Positions 1 to 8,834 are shown, counted from the stretch's first letter. The stretch is DNA of 64,000 bases from Arthrobacter gengyunqii (GCF_023022985.1 NZ_CP095461.1:2294001-2358000); one strand, 5' to 3'. Notes: generated by a model not told the origin, from the sequence alone. Made by a program: numbers and translations.

Positions 1-1237
1 GCACCGGCTCGAGCACCACAGGCTCTGTGCCGGGCGGCGGGCCGGGCAGCCGCATCAGTTCCAGAGCCGTCCGCGCCAACGACAAATGAGCGGATCCGCT
101 CAGTCCACGTGCACGGGCTGCCACCAGAGCGACGGCGGCGGCAGACATCCCCAGCCCGGTGGCGTAGTCCAGAACCTGCACCGGAGGTGCACCCGGGCGC
201 CACTGGCCGGCCCCGCCCGTGCTCCCGTAGAGATGGGAGATGCCAACGGCAGCCTGCACAATACTGTCAAAACCGCGCCGACCGGCCCACGTCCCGTGGT
301 CTCCCCACGCGTCCAGCGAGACCACCGCCAGCCCGGGATAATCAGCACGCAGCGTCGCTGCATCGAGCCCAAAGCGGGACAGCCCACCGGAGCGGTAGGC
401 GGTAAGGACGACGTCGGCCCTCTCCAGCACCTCGCGCAGTCTCCCGTAGGCGTCGGGGTCGCCAAAGTCGGCGACGGCGCTGCGTTTGGAGAACCCGGTG
501 TCCACGTACTGGTCCTCCAGCTCGGGGGTGGCCGGCGGATCCACACGCAACACGTCAGCGCCGAGAGAACCGAGGATCCGGCTGCCCGACGGGCCGGCAA
601 TGACCCGGGTCAGGTCCAGAACGCGCAGTCCCGCCAGGATGCCGCCGCGGCCGCTCGGCAGGGATGCCGCCTCCACAGCTTCGAGGTTCAACCGGAGCCA
701 GGGTTGGTGGAGTACGGCGCGCCCCGACTCGGAGGCTGCCCACTGTTCAGGCGTGCGCACCGCCGCGGCCAGACCTCCGTGTTCCGTGACCGCTTCCTCC
801 ACTTCCGCAGAGGTGCGCCGGCGCACCTCTGCGTCCACCTCCTCAGGCCTGCTGATATTCAGAGCCGCCAGCAGGGCACGTTCATGGTGCGGATAATTGG
901 CGTGCAGCCGAACCCAGCCGTCGGCGCTGCGCCGGAACCCGGAAAGCGGAGCAAATGCCCTCACCGGATCGCCGTTGACGCGCAGGTGGGCAAACGAAGC
1001 AAACGACGCCGCCGCGCCGTCGGACGCAAAACCAACCTGATCCCGGCGGCCGGAGGAAGACGCATACGCGGAGACCGCGGTTGCGAGCGCCTGCAGCGCT
1101 CCCAACCCGATGCCTTCGACGTCGAGCCTGCCCGCCCACCACCACCGCGGTCCGGACCGGGCAGCCGCTTCGAAACCGTCCGGAAGCAACGGTGCCAGGC
1201 TGCGCCACAGTTCCGGTATGGGGGTCTGAGCCGTCAT
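1..1237 (-). CDS. CaiB/BaiF (family III) CoA-transferase, 3' end cut by window edge
   Basis: Partial gene: 412 codons are visible and the frame runs off the left edge without a stop. Family III enzymes move CoA between carboxylic acids through an aspartyl-CoA mixed anhydride. The family signature (LRVLDLTRVIAGPSGSR, then a Rossmann-like segment ending LGADVLRVD) lies near residue 200 rather than at the N-terminus, so the first half is probably a degenerate copy of the same fold, as in the two-repeat members. The segment VQVLDYATGLGMSAA near residue 357 carries the aspartate expected to be the nucleophile. The start is the ATG ending at 1237 (MTAQTPIPEL). It is transcribed away from the PaiB-like gene across about 100 bp. 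The substrate cannot be inferred from the sequence or the neighbours. Confidence 0.8.
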   Translation of the reverse strand, partial: MTAQTPIPELWRSLAPLLPDGFEAAARSGPRWWWAGRLDVEGIGLGALQALATAVSAYASSSGRRDQVGFASDGAAASFASFAHLRVNGDPVRAFAPLSGFRRSADGWVRLHANYPHHERALLAALNISRPEEVDAEVRRRTSAEVEEAVTEHGGLAAAVRTPEQWAASESGRAVLHQPWLRLNLEAVEAASLPSGRGGILAGLRVLDLTRVIAGPSGSRILGSLGADVLRVDPPATPELEDQYVDTGFSKRSAVADFGDPDAYGRLREVLERADVVLTAYRSGGLSRFGLDAATLRADYPGLAVVSLDAWGDHGTWAGRRGFDSIVQAAVGISHLYGSTGGAGQWRPGAPPVQVLDYATGLGMSAAAVALVAARARGLSGSAHLSLARTALELMRLPGPPPGTEPVVLEPV

Positions 1238-1334
1238 AAACGAAGTATGCACGTGTTCAGTGCCAGCGCGCAGCAGCGGCCCCACCGCGTCCTGTTAGGG
1301 TGGCCCGGACGCGGCACGCGCTATGGAAGGACCC

Positions 1335-1970
1335 ATGAGAGACAACCCCAGCTACGCACTCAACGATGCCGAGGCCATCAAGGAGCTCGTCCGCAGCAAC
1401 CCCTGGTGCACTTTCATCAGCCACGTGGACGGTCATGGGCTGGTGTCCTCGCACTATCCGGTCGTGTTGGATGAGGACGCCGAGGGGATAGTCCTGCTCA
1501 GCCATGTCGGCCGGCCCGATGAGGCCAAACACGATCTGGGGCGGCACGAAATGCTGGCGATCATCCAGGGTCCCCACGGCTACGTTTCCCCCGGTTGGTA
1601 CCCCGGCGGCCCCGGCGTTCCCACCTGGAACTTCGTAGTCGCCCATCTCTGGGGCACGCCGGAGATCCTGTCGGATGACGAAAACCTTGCCGTTCTCGAC
1701 CGGCTGGTGGAGCACTTCGAAGCTCCGCTGCCCGAGCCCCACCTGCTGCATGCAACCAGCGAGAACAGCGAGTATGCCCACCGCATTGTCCACGGCACCG
1801 TCGGTTTCCGGTTGCGGGTCACCCGGATGGAGGGCAAGGAGAAAATGAGCCAGGGCAAGAGCCCCGAAACCATCCGAAGCGTCATCGACCACCTGGAGCA
1901 GCCGGGACCGTACGCCAATCCGCCGCTGGCCGCGCGCATGAGGCAGGCCAACGCGGAAACCCTGAACTGA
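1335..1970 (+). CDS. FMN-binding PaiB-like protein (pyridoxamine 5'-phosphate oxidase fold)
   Basis: This 211-residue protein belongs to the family named after Bacillus PaiB, often annotated as FMN-binding negative transcriptional regulator, although a split-barrel flavin fold is what the sequence really predicts. Typical segments are NPWCTFISH, a GPHGYVSPGWY block and VPTWNFVVAHLWG near residues 95-115. The start at 1335 is preferred over the in-frame ATG at 1323 because GGAAGG lies at a proper distance before 1335. It is followed after 50 bp by an amidohydrolase on the same strand, so the two may be co-transcribed. No DNA-binding domain is visible; a role in regulation or small-molecule oxidation is open. 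Confidence 0.82.
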   Translation: MRDNPSYALNDAEAIKELVRSNPWCTFISHVDGHGLVSSHYPVVLDEDAEGIVLLSHVGRPDEAKHDLGRHEMLAIIQGPHGYVSPGWYPGGPGVPTWNFVVAHLWGTPEILSDDENLAVLDRLVEHFEAPLPEPHLLHATSENSEYAHRIVHGTVGFRLRVTRMEGKEKMSQGKSPETIRSVIDHLEQPGPYANPPLAARMRQANAETLN

Positions 1971-2020
1971 GCGGCTCCTGTAATCCAGCCCGCAACCGCC
2001 CCGCCCCAAAGAGGACACTC

Positions 2021-3502
2021 ATGGACCCGCTCAGCATCCTGCTGAGGAACGCTTCGCTTCCTTCCCGCCCGGGACTGCACGACGTCGCGCTGTGCGCCGG
2101 ACGCATAGCGGCCATTCGTCCGGCGCAGGGAACTGCACCTGGGCGGGACACGCATGAGGTTCACAACCTCGACGGGCGTTTTGTTCTCCCCGGCCTGTGG
2201 GACAACCATGTCCACTTCACCCAGTGGGTGATCCGGCAGCAGCGGCTGGACCTGACAGGCAGCGGCAGCGCCGCGGATGTCCTTGCACTGGTGGCAGCAG
2301 CCGTTCCGGCCGGAACCGCCGGGCAAACCCTGGTGGGCTTCGGTTTCCGCGATGCTCTCTGGCCGGACGCCCCCACGCGCGCCGGCCTGGATTCCGTCTC
2401 AGGCACGACGCCGGTGGTCCTGATCAGCGCCGATCTGCATTGCCTCTGGGTCAACACTGCGGCAGTCCGCGCCCTGGGCATCGCCGGGGCCGACGGCGGG
2501 CTGGTCCGGGAAGCGGAGTGCTTCCGGACACTGGAGAAACTTGAGGATCCGGACGCCATCTCGTTTGAGGCGTACCGGCGGGCCGCCGATGCGGCGGCGC
2601 GGCGCGGCGTCGTCGGCATTGTGGACTTTGAAAACGCGGACAACCTGCAACTCTGGCCCGAGCGCGTCCGTCACGGCGTTGATGCGTTGCGGGTTGAGGT
2701 CTCCGTGTGGCCGGATCGCCTGGCGGACGCCGTCGGGCTCGGTGTGAAGACCGGCGACGTGCTGGACGAGCGCGGGCTCATCACCATGGGCCCGCTGAAG
2801 GTCATCGTTGACGGTTCGCTGAACACCCGTACCGCCTGGTGCTGGGACCCGTATCCGGGGCTCCCCGCAGGCCGGAAGCACTCCTGCGGCCAAAACACAG
2901 TCCCGGTGCAGGAGCTGCGGACGCTCATGGCCGCCGCGCGCGACGCCGGCATCGGCGCGGCAATCCATGCCATCGGCGACCGGGCCAACACGGCGGTCCT
3001 GGACACTTTCGAGGAACTGGGCATGACCGGGGTGATCGAGCACGCGCAGCTGGTGCGGGAGAAGGACTTTGCCCGTTTCCGGGAGCTGGGCCTGGCCGCC
3101 AGCGTCCAGCCCGAGCACGCCATGGATGACCGGGATGTGGCCGACATGTTCTGGCCGGGACGCACCGGCCGCGCCTTCGCGCTGGCCTCCCTGCACCGCG
3201 CCGGTGCGCCCCTCCGGCTGGGCTCCGACGCCCCGGTCGCTCCCCTGGATCCCTGGTTTGCGCTGGCGTCAGCGGTCAGCCGGAGCAGGGACGGCCGGGA
3301 GCCGTGGCATCCCGAGCAGTGTGTGCCGGCGGTGGTGGCTCTTGCCGCGAGCGCTCGGGGCCGGTCCGGGGTGCAGGTGGGCGAGGTGGCCGATCTTGCC
3401 GTCACCGAGGCGGATCCCCTGACCGCGACCGGTGAGAAATTGCGCACCATGCCGGTTTCGGCAACACTGCTCGGCGGCCGGTTCACCTGGCGCGACTTCT
3501 GA
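2021..3502 (+). CDS. YtcJ-like metal-dependent amidohydrolase
   Basis: This 493-residue protein of the amidohydrolase superfamily (YtcJ/LAF3-type) is predicted to be a cytosolic enzyme hydrolysing C-N bonds in a TIM-barrel active site. The N-terminal metal-binding segment DNHVHF sits near residue 64. HAIGDRANTAV and IEHAQLV follow in the C-terminal half, and the signature LGSDAPVAPLDPW supplies the aspartate. A short beta-sandwich flanks the barrel at each end (TATGEKLRTMPVSATLLGG at the C-terminus). The ATG at 2021 follows GAGGA with good spacing. It may form a small operon with the PaiB-like gene 50 bp upstream. The substrate is unknown; YtcJ-like enzymes are frequently annotated as formamidase-like without proof. 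Confidence 0.85.
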   Translation: MDPLSILLRNASLPSRPGLHDVALCAGRIAAIRPAQGTAPGRDTHEVHNLDGRFVLPGLWDNHVHFTQWVIRQQRLDLTGSGSAADVLALVAAAVPAGTAGQTLVGFGFRDALWPDAPTRAGLDSVSGTTPVVLISADLHCLWVNTAAVRALGIAGADGGLVREAECFRTLEKLEDPDAISFEAYRRAADAAARRGVVGIVDFENADNLQLWPERVRHGVDALRVEVSVWPDRLADAVGLGVKTGDVLDERGLITMGPLKVIVDGSLNTRTAWCWDPYPGLPAGRKHSCGQNTVPVQELRTLMAAARDAGIGAAIHAIGDRANTAVLDTFEELGMTGVIEHAQLVREKDFARFRELGLAASVQPEHAMDDRDVADMFWPGRTGRAFALASLHRAGAPLRLGSDAPVAPLDPWFALASAVSRSRDGREPWHPEQCVPAVVALAASARGRSGVQVGEVADLAVTEADPLTATGEKLRTMPVSATLLGGRFTWRDF

Positions 3503-3573
3503 ACGGCAGCCGCCGCCGTCGCTGTTCCAGATAACGACTGGGTCCCTGGATACGACTGGATACCGGGAAACGC

Positions 3574-4683
3574 TTAGGCAGCTACGATGCCTTCCTCTTC
3601 CCGGACGCGTGCGCGTTCATCGGACAATCGGACCCGCCGCACGCTCCACAGGTGGGTCAGGACCAGCAGGACTGCTGCCGCAACCAGCCACAGCGCCAGC
3701 TTGAGTCCGTCAGCACCGAAGGACTGGCCGGGGAAGTAGACCATGCTCTGTGCCGCGTGCAGCCAGGCTGCACCGTTCCAGAACGTCCCCAGTGCGGCGA
3801 AGAACGGCGGCAGCGTTTCGGCCGTGAAGATTCCGCCGCTGCTGGTGAAGTTGAGCATCACAAACAGCAGCGTGAGGGTGGGCGTGGTCCATTTGCGCAG
3901 CACCGGATGCAGGGCGACGCCCAGCAGGGCAATCGTGGTGACGTACAGCCAGGACAGCAGCCACATGCTCCAAAGTCCGTTTTCCAGAATGCCGTAGATC
4001 GGTCCGGCGATGATCACTCCGATCCCCGCAATCACCGCGGAGCTGCCGACGACGGCGGCGGCCCGCCACGGAACGGAAACCCGCCCGGCAACAGCAGAGA
4101 TGGCCACGGCGCTGGAGTAGGCACCGACGCTCAGCCCGACAAGCAGGAAGAACAGCCCCTGCGAGGTTGGATCATGCTCATTCGTGGGAACCACATCCAC
4201 AATATCCAGCGGCAGATGCTGGTCGAAAGCGAGCGGCTGGAAGATCTTCTTCGCGACCTCCGCCGTTGTCGCGGATGCGGCCGACGCCACGTACAGCGTG
4301 GCCTCATCCTCGCCGGGTTCGTAGGCTGCCGAGATTTCGCGGTCGGTCAGCAGCTGGCGGGCCGTTCCGGCGTCGGACACCACACGGACATCAAGACGAC
4401 CGGGCTCAGCATCATTGAGCCGCTGGGCGAAGACCTCAGCGGAGGTTTCAGAACCAATGATGCCGAGGGAAAGATGGTTGGGTTCGGGTTCATGGAAAGC
4501 GCCCAGATAGGCCAGTCCCATCCCCGTGGCCAGGAAGAACGGAATCAGGAGGTGTACCCCCAGGTCCTTCCAGAAGGAGGCAGAAGGGACGGAACCGCCA
4601 CGCCCCGGCCGGGTTGGTTTCACCGCCGGCTGCCCAGATCGAAGCGATTCGGGTGACGGTGCGGAAATTGACGGGTCGGGCAT
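3574..4683 (-). CDS. Polytopic membrane protein, ABC-2/YhgE-Pip/DUF3533-like
   Basis: The 369-residue membrane protein has one hydrophobic helix around residues 40-62, an extracytoplasmic domain of about 120 residues, and then about five closely spaced helices from roughly residue 175. This one-plus-five layout is that of the YhgE/Pip and DUF3533 branch of ABC-2-like permeases, but no ATPase is encoded nearby. The ATG is preceded by AGAGAGG. It is divergent from a MarR gene, and the intergenic DNA holds a paired palindromic operator, so repression by that MarR protein is very likely. A role in drug or lipid export is an inference from this arrangement; the substrate is unknown. Confidence 0.65.
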   Translation of the reverse strand: MPDPSISAPSPESLRSGQPAVKPTRPGRGGSVPSASFWKDLGVHLLIPFFLATGMGLAYLGAFHEPEPNHLSLGIIGSETSAEVFAQRLNDAEPGRLDVRVVSDAGTARQLLTDREISAAYEPGEDEATLYVASAASATTAEVAKKIFQPLAFDQHLPLDIVDVVPTNEHDPTSQGLFFLLVGLSVGAYSSAVAISAVAGRVSVPWRAAAVVGSSAVIAGIGVIIAGPIYGILENGLWSMWLLSWLYVTTIALLGVALHPVLRKWTTPTLTLLFVMLNFTSSGGIFTAETLPPFFAALGTFWNGAAWLHAAQSMVYFPGQSFGADGLKLALWLVAAAVLLVLTHLWSVRRVRLSDERARVREEEGIVAA

Positions 4684-4722
4684 GGGACCTCTCTGGGTTC
4701 AGTGCGGAGAACTCCGACGTAA

Positions 4723-4760
4723 GTTGCACTATGCAACATCCCATTGTTGCATAGTGCAAC
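4723..4760. promoter_or_regulatory. Paired palindromic operator, probable MarR binding site
   Basis: Two 15-bp elements at 4723-4737 and 4746-4760 are perfect reverse complements of each other, separated by 8 bp. Each element also contains the dyad TTGCA-N3-TGCAA (4724-4736 and 4747-4759). The two dyad centres are 23 bp apart, close to two helical turns, so two MarR dimers could bind on the same DNA face. The site lies between the divergent membrane protein and the MarR gene, where it could repress both. Confidence 0.8.
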
Positions 4761-4811
4761 ACCAGCCCGGCGCCGCGGCGTTCCTTCCCTCGAAGAAGGT
4801 AAGTTGGAGAA

Positions 4812-5258
4812 GTGGCACAACAGGACAGGTCCAGGGACACTGCAGTGGGAGACGTCTACGACCAGATTGACGCGATTTACCGGCGGGCCGTCGCACGCTC
4901 GCGGCGGATCAACGCGCCGCTGACCCAAGTGGAACAGTCCCTGCTGGCTTTCATCGGCAGCAACCCCGGGTGCCGCGCCACGGACATCGCCTCCGCCTTC
5001 TCATTGAACCGCTCCACTGTCTCCCGTCAGGTGCATGCCCTGGCGGAGCTTGGTCTGGTGGTGGAGGGCGACGACGGCGACAACCAGCCGCGCCGCGGCC
5101 GTGCCCTGTCCGTGACGGACAAGGGAGCTGACCGGCTCCAGCGGTCCCTGGCCATTCACCGGGAGTCCGTCCGCAACCGCCTTGAGGGCTGGAGCGAATC
5201 CGAGCTGAAGGACTTCGCTGACGCACTGGAGCGGTTTAACGCCGTTGAGGATAGCTAG
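4812..5258 (+). CDS. MarR-family transcriptional regulator
   Basis: The 148-residue protein has a winged helix-turn-helix. The recognition-helix region reads ATDIASAFSLNRSTVSRQV, followed by LAELGLVVEGDDGDNQPRRG as the beta-wing, and an amphipathic dimerisation helix follows at the C-terminus. The start is GTG at 4812, preceded by AAGGTAAG. The gene is divergent from a multi-helix exporter-like protein and the paired palindrome between them is the expected operator, implying autoregulation plus control of the transporter. MarR proteins usually release DNA on binding phenolic or other small ligands; the ligand here is unknown. It converges with the VanY-like gene 41 bp downstream. Confidence 0.9.
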   Translation: MAQQDRSRDTAVGDVYDQIDAIYRRAVARSRRINAPLTQVEQSLLAFIGSNPGCRATDIASAFSLNRSTVSRQVHALAELGLVVEGDDGDNQPRRGRALSVTDKGADRLQRSLAIHRESVRNRLEGWSESELKDFADALERFNAVEDS

Positions 5259-5299
5259 CAGCCGTCTTACCGCTTTGAAGCCGTAGTCACAGAAACCGG

Positions 5300-5989
5300 T
5301 CAGTAGCCCGGCGCGGCAGGCAGTCCCACGAACTCTTCCAAGGTGGTGCCGGCGTCGTGCATTGTGCGGGCGTGTTCCGTCCCCACGTACCGCAGGTGCC
5401 ACGGTTCGTGGGCGTATCCGGTGAGGTGTTCGGCTCCCGCTGGGTAGCGGATGATGAAGCCGTAGTGCTGGGCGTTGGACGCAACCCACGATCCCGCCAG
5501 GGTTTCGGCGAAGCAGGCTTCCAGGGCGCAGGTCCCGTCCGGGTTGGCGATGTCGACGGCCAACCCGGTCTGGTGTTCACTGTGCCCGGGGCGGGCCGAA
5601 ATGGCGTCCGCCTCCTCCTGCCCGAAGCTGCCCGTATAGGAGACGTACAGGTGATCCTGCTCATCGCCGGTCCGGAAGCCGCTCACAGCGGACATGAAGA
5701 CCCCGGTGGCCGCCGCCTCCGCGGTCATCTGCCGGTAGGCCGCGGCGGCCTCGGCGCGCAGCGGAACGCCTCCGGCATCGGAGAGGTCCTGCGGAACATA
5801 GTCGGCCGGCAGCGGCCGCTGCTTATTGACGACGGCGAGGGAGCTGTCCGGCGAATCAAAGTCCAGCACGGCAGCAGCGGCGGGCTGCGCCGCCTGCTCT
5901 CCCTGGCCGGACCAGGAAAGGTACCCCAGAAGGCAGAGGCACACACCGGCAATGATGGCGATGTGTGTCGTGATGTGCTGACGCGGCAT
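5300..5989 (-). CDS. VanY-type D-alanyl-D-alanine carboxypeptidase (peptidase M15B), membrane-anchored
   Basis: The predicted zinc carboxypeptidase trims terminal D-Ala from peptidoglycan precursors outside the membrane. The chosen ATG at 5989 follows GGGAGGG and gives 229 residues; the in-frame ATG at 6019 lacks such a site. Residues 9-26 form an uncleaved signal anchor. The zinc site is visible as HSEHQTGLAVD (His139, Asp146) and HEPWHLRYVG (catalytic Glu195, His198). A cysteine pair (Cys154, Cys159) may form a disulfide. There are no VanH, VanA or two-component genes nearby, so this is more likely a cell-wall maturation enzyme than a glycopeptide resistance gene. Confidence 0.88.
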   Translation of the reverse strand: MPRQHITTHIAIIAGVCLCLLGYLSWSGQGEQAAQPAAAAVLDFDSPDSSLAVVNKQRPLPADYVPQDLSDAGGVPLRAEAAAAYRQMTAEAAATGVFMSAVSGFRTGDEQDHLYVSYTGSFGQEEADAISARPGHSEHQTGLAVDIANPDGTCALEACFAETLAGSWVASNAQHYGFIIRYPAGAEHLTGYAHEPWHLRYVGTEHARTMHDAGTTLEEFVGLPAAPGY

Positions 5990-6090
5990 GATGTCCCTCC
6001 CCTGCAAACTGTTCCACAACTACCGTGGGTGCCGGGACAGCGACGCGGCGCGATATATCCCTGAGGGTCCACCGGTGTTAGGGTCCTGCC

Positions 6091-6471
6091 ATGCCGCAGC
6101 AGCTTCCGCAGGGAAACACCTTTGACCACCGCCGCTCCAGCGACGGTGAACATGTCGGCTACATCCACATGACAGACGACGGCGCTTTCATACCGTTTGA
6201 TCTGTTGCACCGGCAGCGGGCGGAGGCGTTGGAACTGGAGGAGGCGGAGAATCTCCTGGATGACCTCGGCCTGGCGATGTTCGTGGAGGATTGGTGGCTC
6301 GATCTCGACGGCGAACAGGTGCCGGTCCTCATCCGGGAAGTCCGGCGTGACCGGGTGTCCGTGGCTTTCACTGCTTCCGGCGCCATCGCCAAGGCCGCCG
6401 ATATGACCACGTCCATCGACATTCTGTTGCCGACGGACCGGCTGCACCAGGCGAAGGGGATGGAGGCGTGA
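6091..6471 (+). CDS. Conserved hypothetical protein, 126 aa
   Basis: A small, acidic, soluble protein with no domain I can name. It has no signal peptide or membrane segment. The sequence alternates short beta-like stretches (GYIHMTDDGAFIPFDLL, VPVLIREVRRDRVSVAF) around a helix rich in Glu and Leu (residues 43-57), suggesting a single alpha/beta domain. The stop codon is followed after one base by the ATG of the DUF1697 gene, so the two are almost certainly translated from one message. Nothing indicates its function. Confidence 0.7.
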   Translation: MPQQLPQGNTFDHRRSSDGEHVGYIHMTDDGAFIPFDLLHRQRAEALELEEAENLLDDLGLAMFVEDWWLDLDGEQVPVLIREVRRDRVSVAFTASGAIAKAADMTTSIDILLPTDRLHQAKGMEA

Positions 6472-6472
6472 A

Positions 6473-7021
6473 ATGAACTCCTACCTGGTCCTCCTGCGCG
6501 GCATCAATGTGGGCGGCAGGAACAAGATCCCGATGAAACCGCTGCGGGAGCATCTTGAGGATCTGGGATACCAGCAGGTGTCCACCTACATTGCCAGCGG
6601 AAACGTCCTCGTTGCCTCACCCGATTCCCCTGAGCAGGTGGGACGAGAGATCGAAGCGGCTCTGGTGGAGAAGTTCGACCTGGACGACGAGCTCATAAAG
6701 GTGCTTGTCCTCAGTCCGGAGCAGCTGCACAGCGTGATCGACTCCAGGCCTGAGGGGTTCGGCGAGCAGCCGGAGATGTACCATTCCGATGCCATTTTCC
6801 TCATGGGCATCGACGCCGAAACTGCAATGACGGCGTTTCGCCCGCGGGAGGGTGTGGACCATGTCTGGCCGGGCGACGGCGTCATCTATTCACAGCGCCT
6901 CAGTGCTGAACTAACCAAAAGCCGGTTGAGCGCGGTCATCGCATCGCCGCTGTACAAGTCCATGACCATCCGCAGCTGGAACACCACCATGAATCTGCGG
7001 GACCGCCTCACTCCCGAATAG
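6473..7021 (+). CDS. DUF1697 family protein
   Basis: The 182-residue protein is a full-length DUF1697 member. The diagnostic start YLVLLRGINVGGRNKIPM is followed by the STYIASGNVL segment near residue 40 and by HVWPGDGVIYSQRL towards the C-terminus. Members form two ferredoxin-like repeats; no biochemical function is established. It starts one base after the stop of the 126-aa protein, indicating translational coupling. It is followed by a MOSC protein 52 bp downstream on the same strand, possibly the same transcript. Confidence 0.9.
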   Translation: MNSYLVLLRGINVGGRNKIPMKPLREHLEDLGYQQVSTYIASGNVLVASPDSPEQVGREIEAALVEKFDLDDELIKVLVLSPEQLHSVIDSRPEGFGEQPEMYHSDAIFLMGIDAETAMTAFRPREGVDHVWPGDGVIYSQRLSAELTKSRLSAVIASPLYKSMTIRSWNTTMNLRDRLTPE

Positions 7022-7073
7022 CAGCAGGACCGCTGCGCGTCCGCCGTAGGTGCGAGCGGTTAGCGTAGAGAAC

Positions 7074-7640
7074 ATGAGCTACGAATACGACGTGGAGATC
7101 CTCCACCTGCTCGTCTCCGGCGCCCACGCCTATTTCGGCCGCGCCCGGGACGGTGCGGCCGACGTCGCCACCACCGATGCCGAGCGGGTGGAGGTAGTAG
7201 CGGGGAAGGGAATTGTGGGTGACCGGTTCTTCGGCAAGGCGGCCCACATGGATGCTGCCGTCACCCTGTTTGCGGTGGAGTCCCTGGAGGCGATCGCTGC
7301 GGAACTCGGAGCTGAGCCCTTCGACCCGCTGCTCCCCCGCCGCAACGTGGTGCTCCGCGGCGCCGAACTTGCACCTCTCATCGGGCAGGACTTCACCCTC
7401 GAATCAGCCGCGGGCAGCGTTGCTTTCCATGGAGGCCGGCACGCGCACCCCTGTGCCTGGATGGATACGGTTCTGGCCCCCGGCGCGCACAAGGCGATGC
7501 GTGGCCGGGGCGGTCTGCGCTGCCGGCCACTGACCAGCGGAATCCTCCAGCGTGGGCCGGCGGTGCTCGTAAGCCCCGTTCCGCTGGAACCCGCCCGGGC
7601 TCACGTGCCCTCGATGCTGCGCCCCGGCCGGTTGCCCTAG
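7074..7640 (+). CDS. MOSC-domain protein
   Basis: The 188-residue protein carries the MOSC fold of molybdenum cofactor sulfurase C-terminal domains and the YiiM group, thought to handle sulfur or N-hydroxylated compounds using Moco. Features include the entry strand KGIVGDRFFGK near residue 45, RRNVVLRGAEL near 88 and the cysteine-bearing segment HPCAWMD near 125, where the conserved Cys is expected. The ATG at 7074 (MSYEYD) is preferred over an in-frame GTG at 7050; neither has a strong ribosome site. No other molybdenum cofactor gene is in the window. It ends 9 bp from the convergent DinB gene. Confidence 0.82.
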   Translation: MSYEYDVEILHLLVSGAHAYFGRARDGAADVATTDAERVEVVAGKGIVGDRFFGKAAHMDAAVTLFAVESLEAIAAELGAEPFDPLLPRRNVVLRGAELAPLIGQDFTLESAAGSVAFHGGRHAHPCAWMDTVLAPGAHKAMRGRGGLRCRPLTSGILQRGPAVLVSPVPLEPARAHVPSMLRPGRLP

Positions 7641-7649
7641 CGCCGGACT

Positions 7650-8201
7650 TTACGTTTCGGTCGGCGGGTCCTCCCCCACCAGTCCGTCGATCGATTCCCT
7701 GATCAGGTCCGCATGCCCCACGTGGCGTGCATACTCTTCGATCAGGTCAATCAGCATGCGGCGAAGGCTCCCCACCTCCCCGCCGGCTGCCGGCAGCAAC
7801 TGGTCGAGCCCTCCGTTGTCCAGCGCCTCGGCAAGGCTTATTCGGGAACGCGCTGCGGCATCGTTCCACAGGCGGTAGAGATCCTCGGGACTGTCGTTGG
7901 CGGCAGTGCGCCAGTCCCAGTCTCGATCGTTTTCCCAGTCCACGGTGTTCCATGGAGCGCCCGGATCCCGGCCTGAAAGGCGCCAGGAGAAGTAGATGTC
8001 CTCAACCCCGGCCAAGTGCTTAATCAGCCCGCCCAGCGTTATGGCTGAGGAGCCCAGTCTCACGGCCAGTGCTTCGGCATCAAGACCGGCTGTCTTCCAG
8101 GCAAAAGTTGCCCGCTGCCGGTCCAGGGAGCCTGCAAGGGTTTGCGCTTCGGTTCCGGCCAGCGGCGGCTCGTTCCGGCGGGCGGTGTTGTTGTCGGTCA
8201 C
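7650..8201 (-). CDS. DinB-family protein (DUF664-like)
   Basis: The 183-residue protein has the helical-bundle pattern of the DinB/YfiT superfamily. GGLIKHLAGVEDIYFSWRL near residues 55-75 carries the first putative metal-ligand histidine, and the later EEYARHVGHADLIRESIDG, near residue 155, gives the paired histidines. Such proteins bind a divalent metal and in Actinobacteria include mycothiol-dependent S-transferases, so a thiol-transfer role is plausible but unproven. It is convergent with the MOSC gene and is not obviously part of an operon. Confidence 0.82.
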   Translation of the reverse strand: MTDNNTARRNEPPLAGTEAQTLAGSLDRQRATFAWKTAGLDAEALAVRLGSSAITLGGLIKHLAGVEDIYFSWRLSGRDPGAPWNTVDWENDRDWDWRTAANDSPEDLYRLWNDAAARSRISLAEALDNGGLDQLLPAAGGEVGSLRRMLIDLIEEYARHVGHADLIRESIDGLVGEDPPTET

Positions 8202-8276
8202 GAAGCCAGAGACTAGACCAGTGGAGGGACACGGTCCATAAGTGCTACGGCTCTTCCCGGGGCATGCACGCGGGTT

Positions 8277-8834
8277 CTATGAGCTCAGGTTTCCGGAAAG
8301 TTGCGCTCTCAGTTGCTCGTTTTCAGAGGTCCATTGCCTGAGACCTACAACAATCTTATCCAAGAAGTCGTCAACCTCGTCTTGCGAATAGCCTTCGCGG
8401 AATCTAGTGGGAGGGAACTTCTGCTTGACTACCTGTTCAGCGGTCAGAATTGGTTCAGCAATAAAGGCAGGTTCGCTCAGGGGGTTGACCTTTTTCAGCT
8501 GAAGGCGTTCATTTTCCTCTTGAAGCCGCTGGAATTCCCGGATGGCTCTGTCCAGGAGGTCATCAACCTCGTCTTGGTCATACCCCTCCCTGAATTTTGT
8601 TGGCTGGAACCGCTTGGAAACAACTTCCTCAGCTGTCATGGCCGGTTTCATCTTGGGCTTCGTTTTGGGCTTCTTCAGAGGCGCCGTCTTAGCATCAGGC
8701 ACCCCCTTTCGTTTGAAGGACCTCCATATAAAAACAACTAACAAGACCACTGCAACAAGTGCCACAAAAAGAACTACATTGCCGCCATCTTCGTTGTCAC
8801 CCTGAGCAAACAACGCCAGATTCTCAAAAGACAT
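8277..8834 (-). CDS. Membrane-anchored protein with two DivIVA-type repeats
   Basis: The 185-residue protein opens with a short polar stretch, a single transmembrane helix at about residues 19-36 and a Lys/Pro-rich linker. It then carries two copies of a module of about 45 residues, at roughly 66-111 and 129-174. Both copies contain a FREGY-x-QDEVDD-x-LD core, which matches the short DivIVA domain that precedes coiled coils in polar-growth proteins. Each is followed by a short coil (LQEENERLQ, SENEQLRAQ). The predicted topology puts the repeats in the cytoplasm. The local DNA is AT-richer than its surroundings, suggesting acquisition. DivIVA proteins sense membrane curvature; a cell-pole role is inference only. 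Confidence 0.72.
   Translation of the reverse strand: MSFENLALFAQGDNEDGGNVVLFVALVAVVLLVVFIWRSFKRKGVPDAKTAPLKKPKTKPKMKPAMTAEEVVSKRFQPTKFREGYDQDEVDDLLDRAIREFQRLQEENERLQLKKVNPLSEPAFIAEPILTAEQVVKQKFPPTRFREGYSQDEVDDFLDKIVVGLRQWTSENEQLRAQLSGNLSS

Noticed and set aside
86..1474. Long plus-strand open frame
   Set aside because: It is antisense to the CoA-transferase, lacks domain similarity and is Arg/Pro/Gln-rich as expected for a GC-rich shadow frame.
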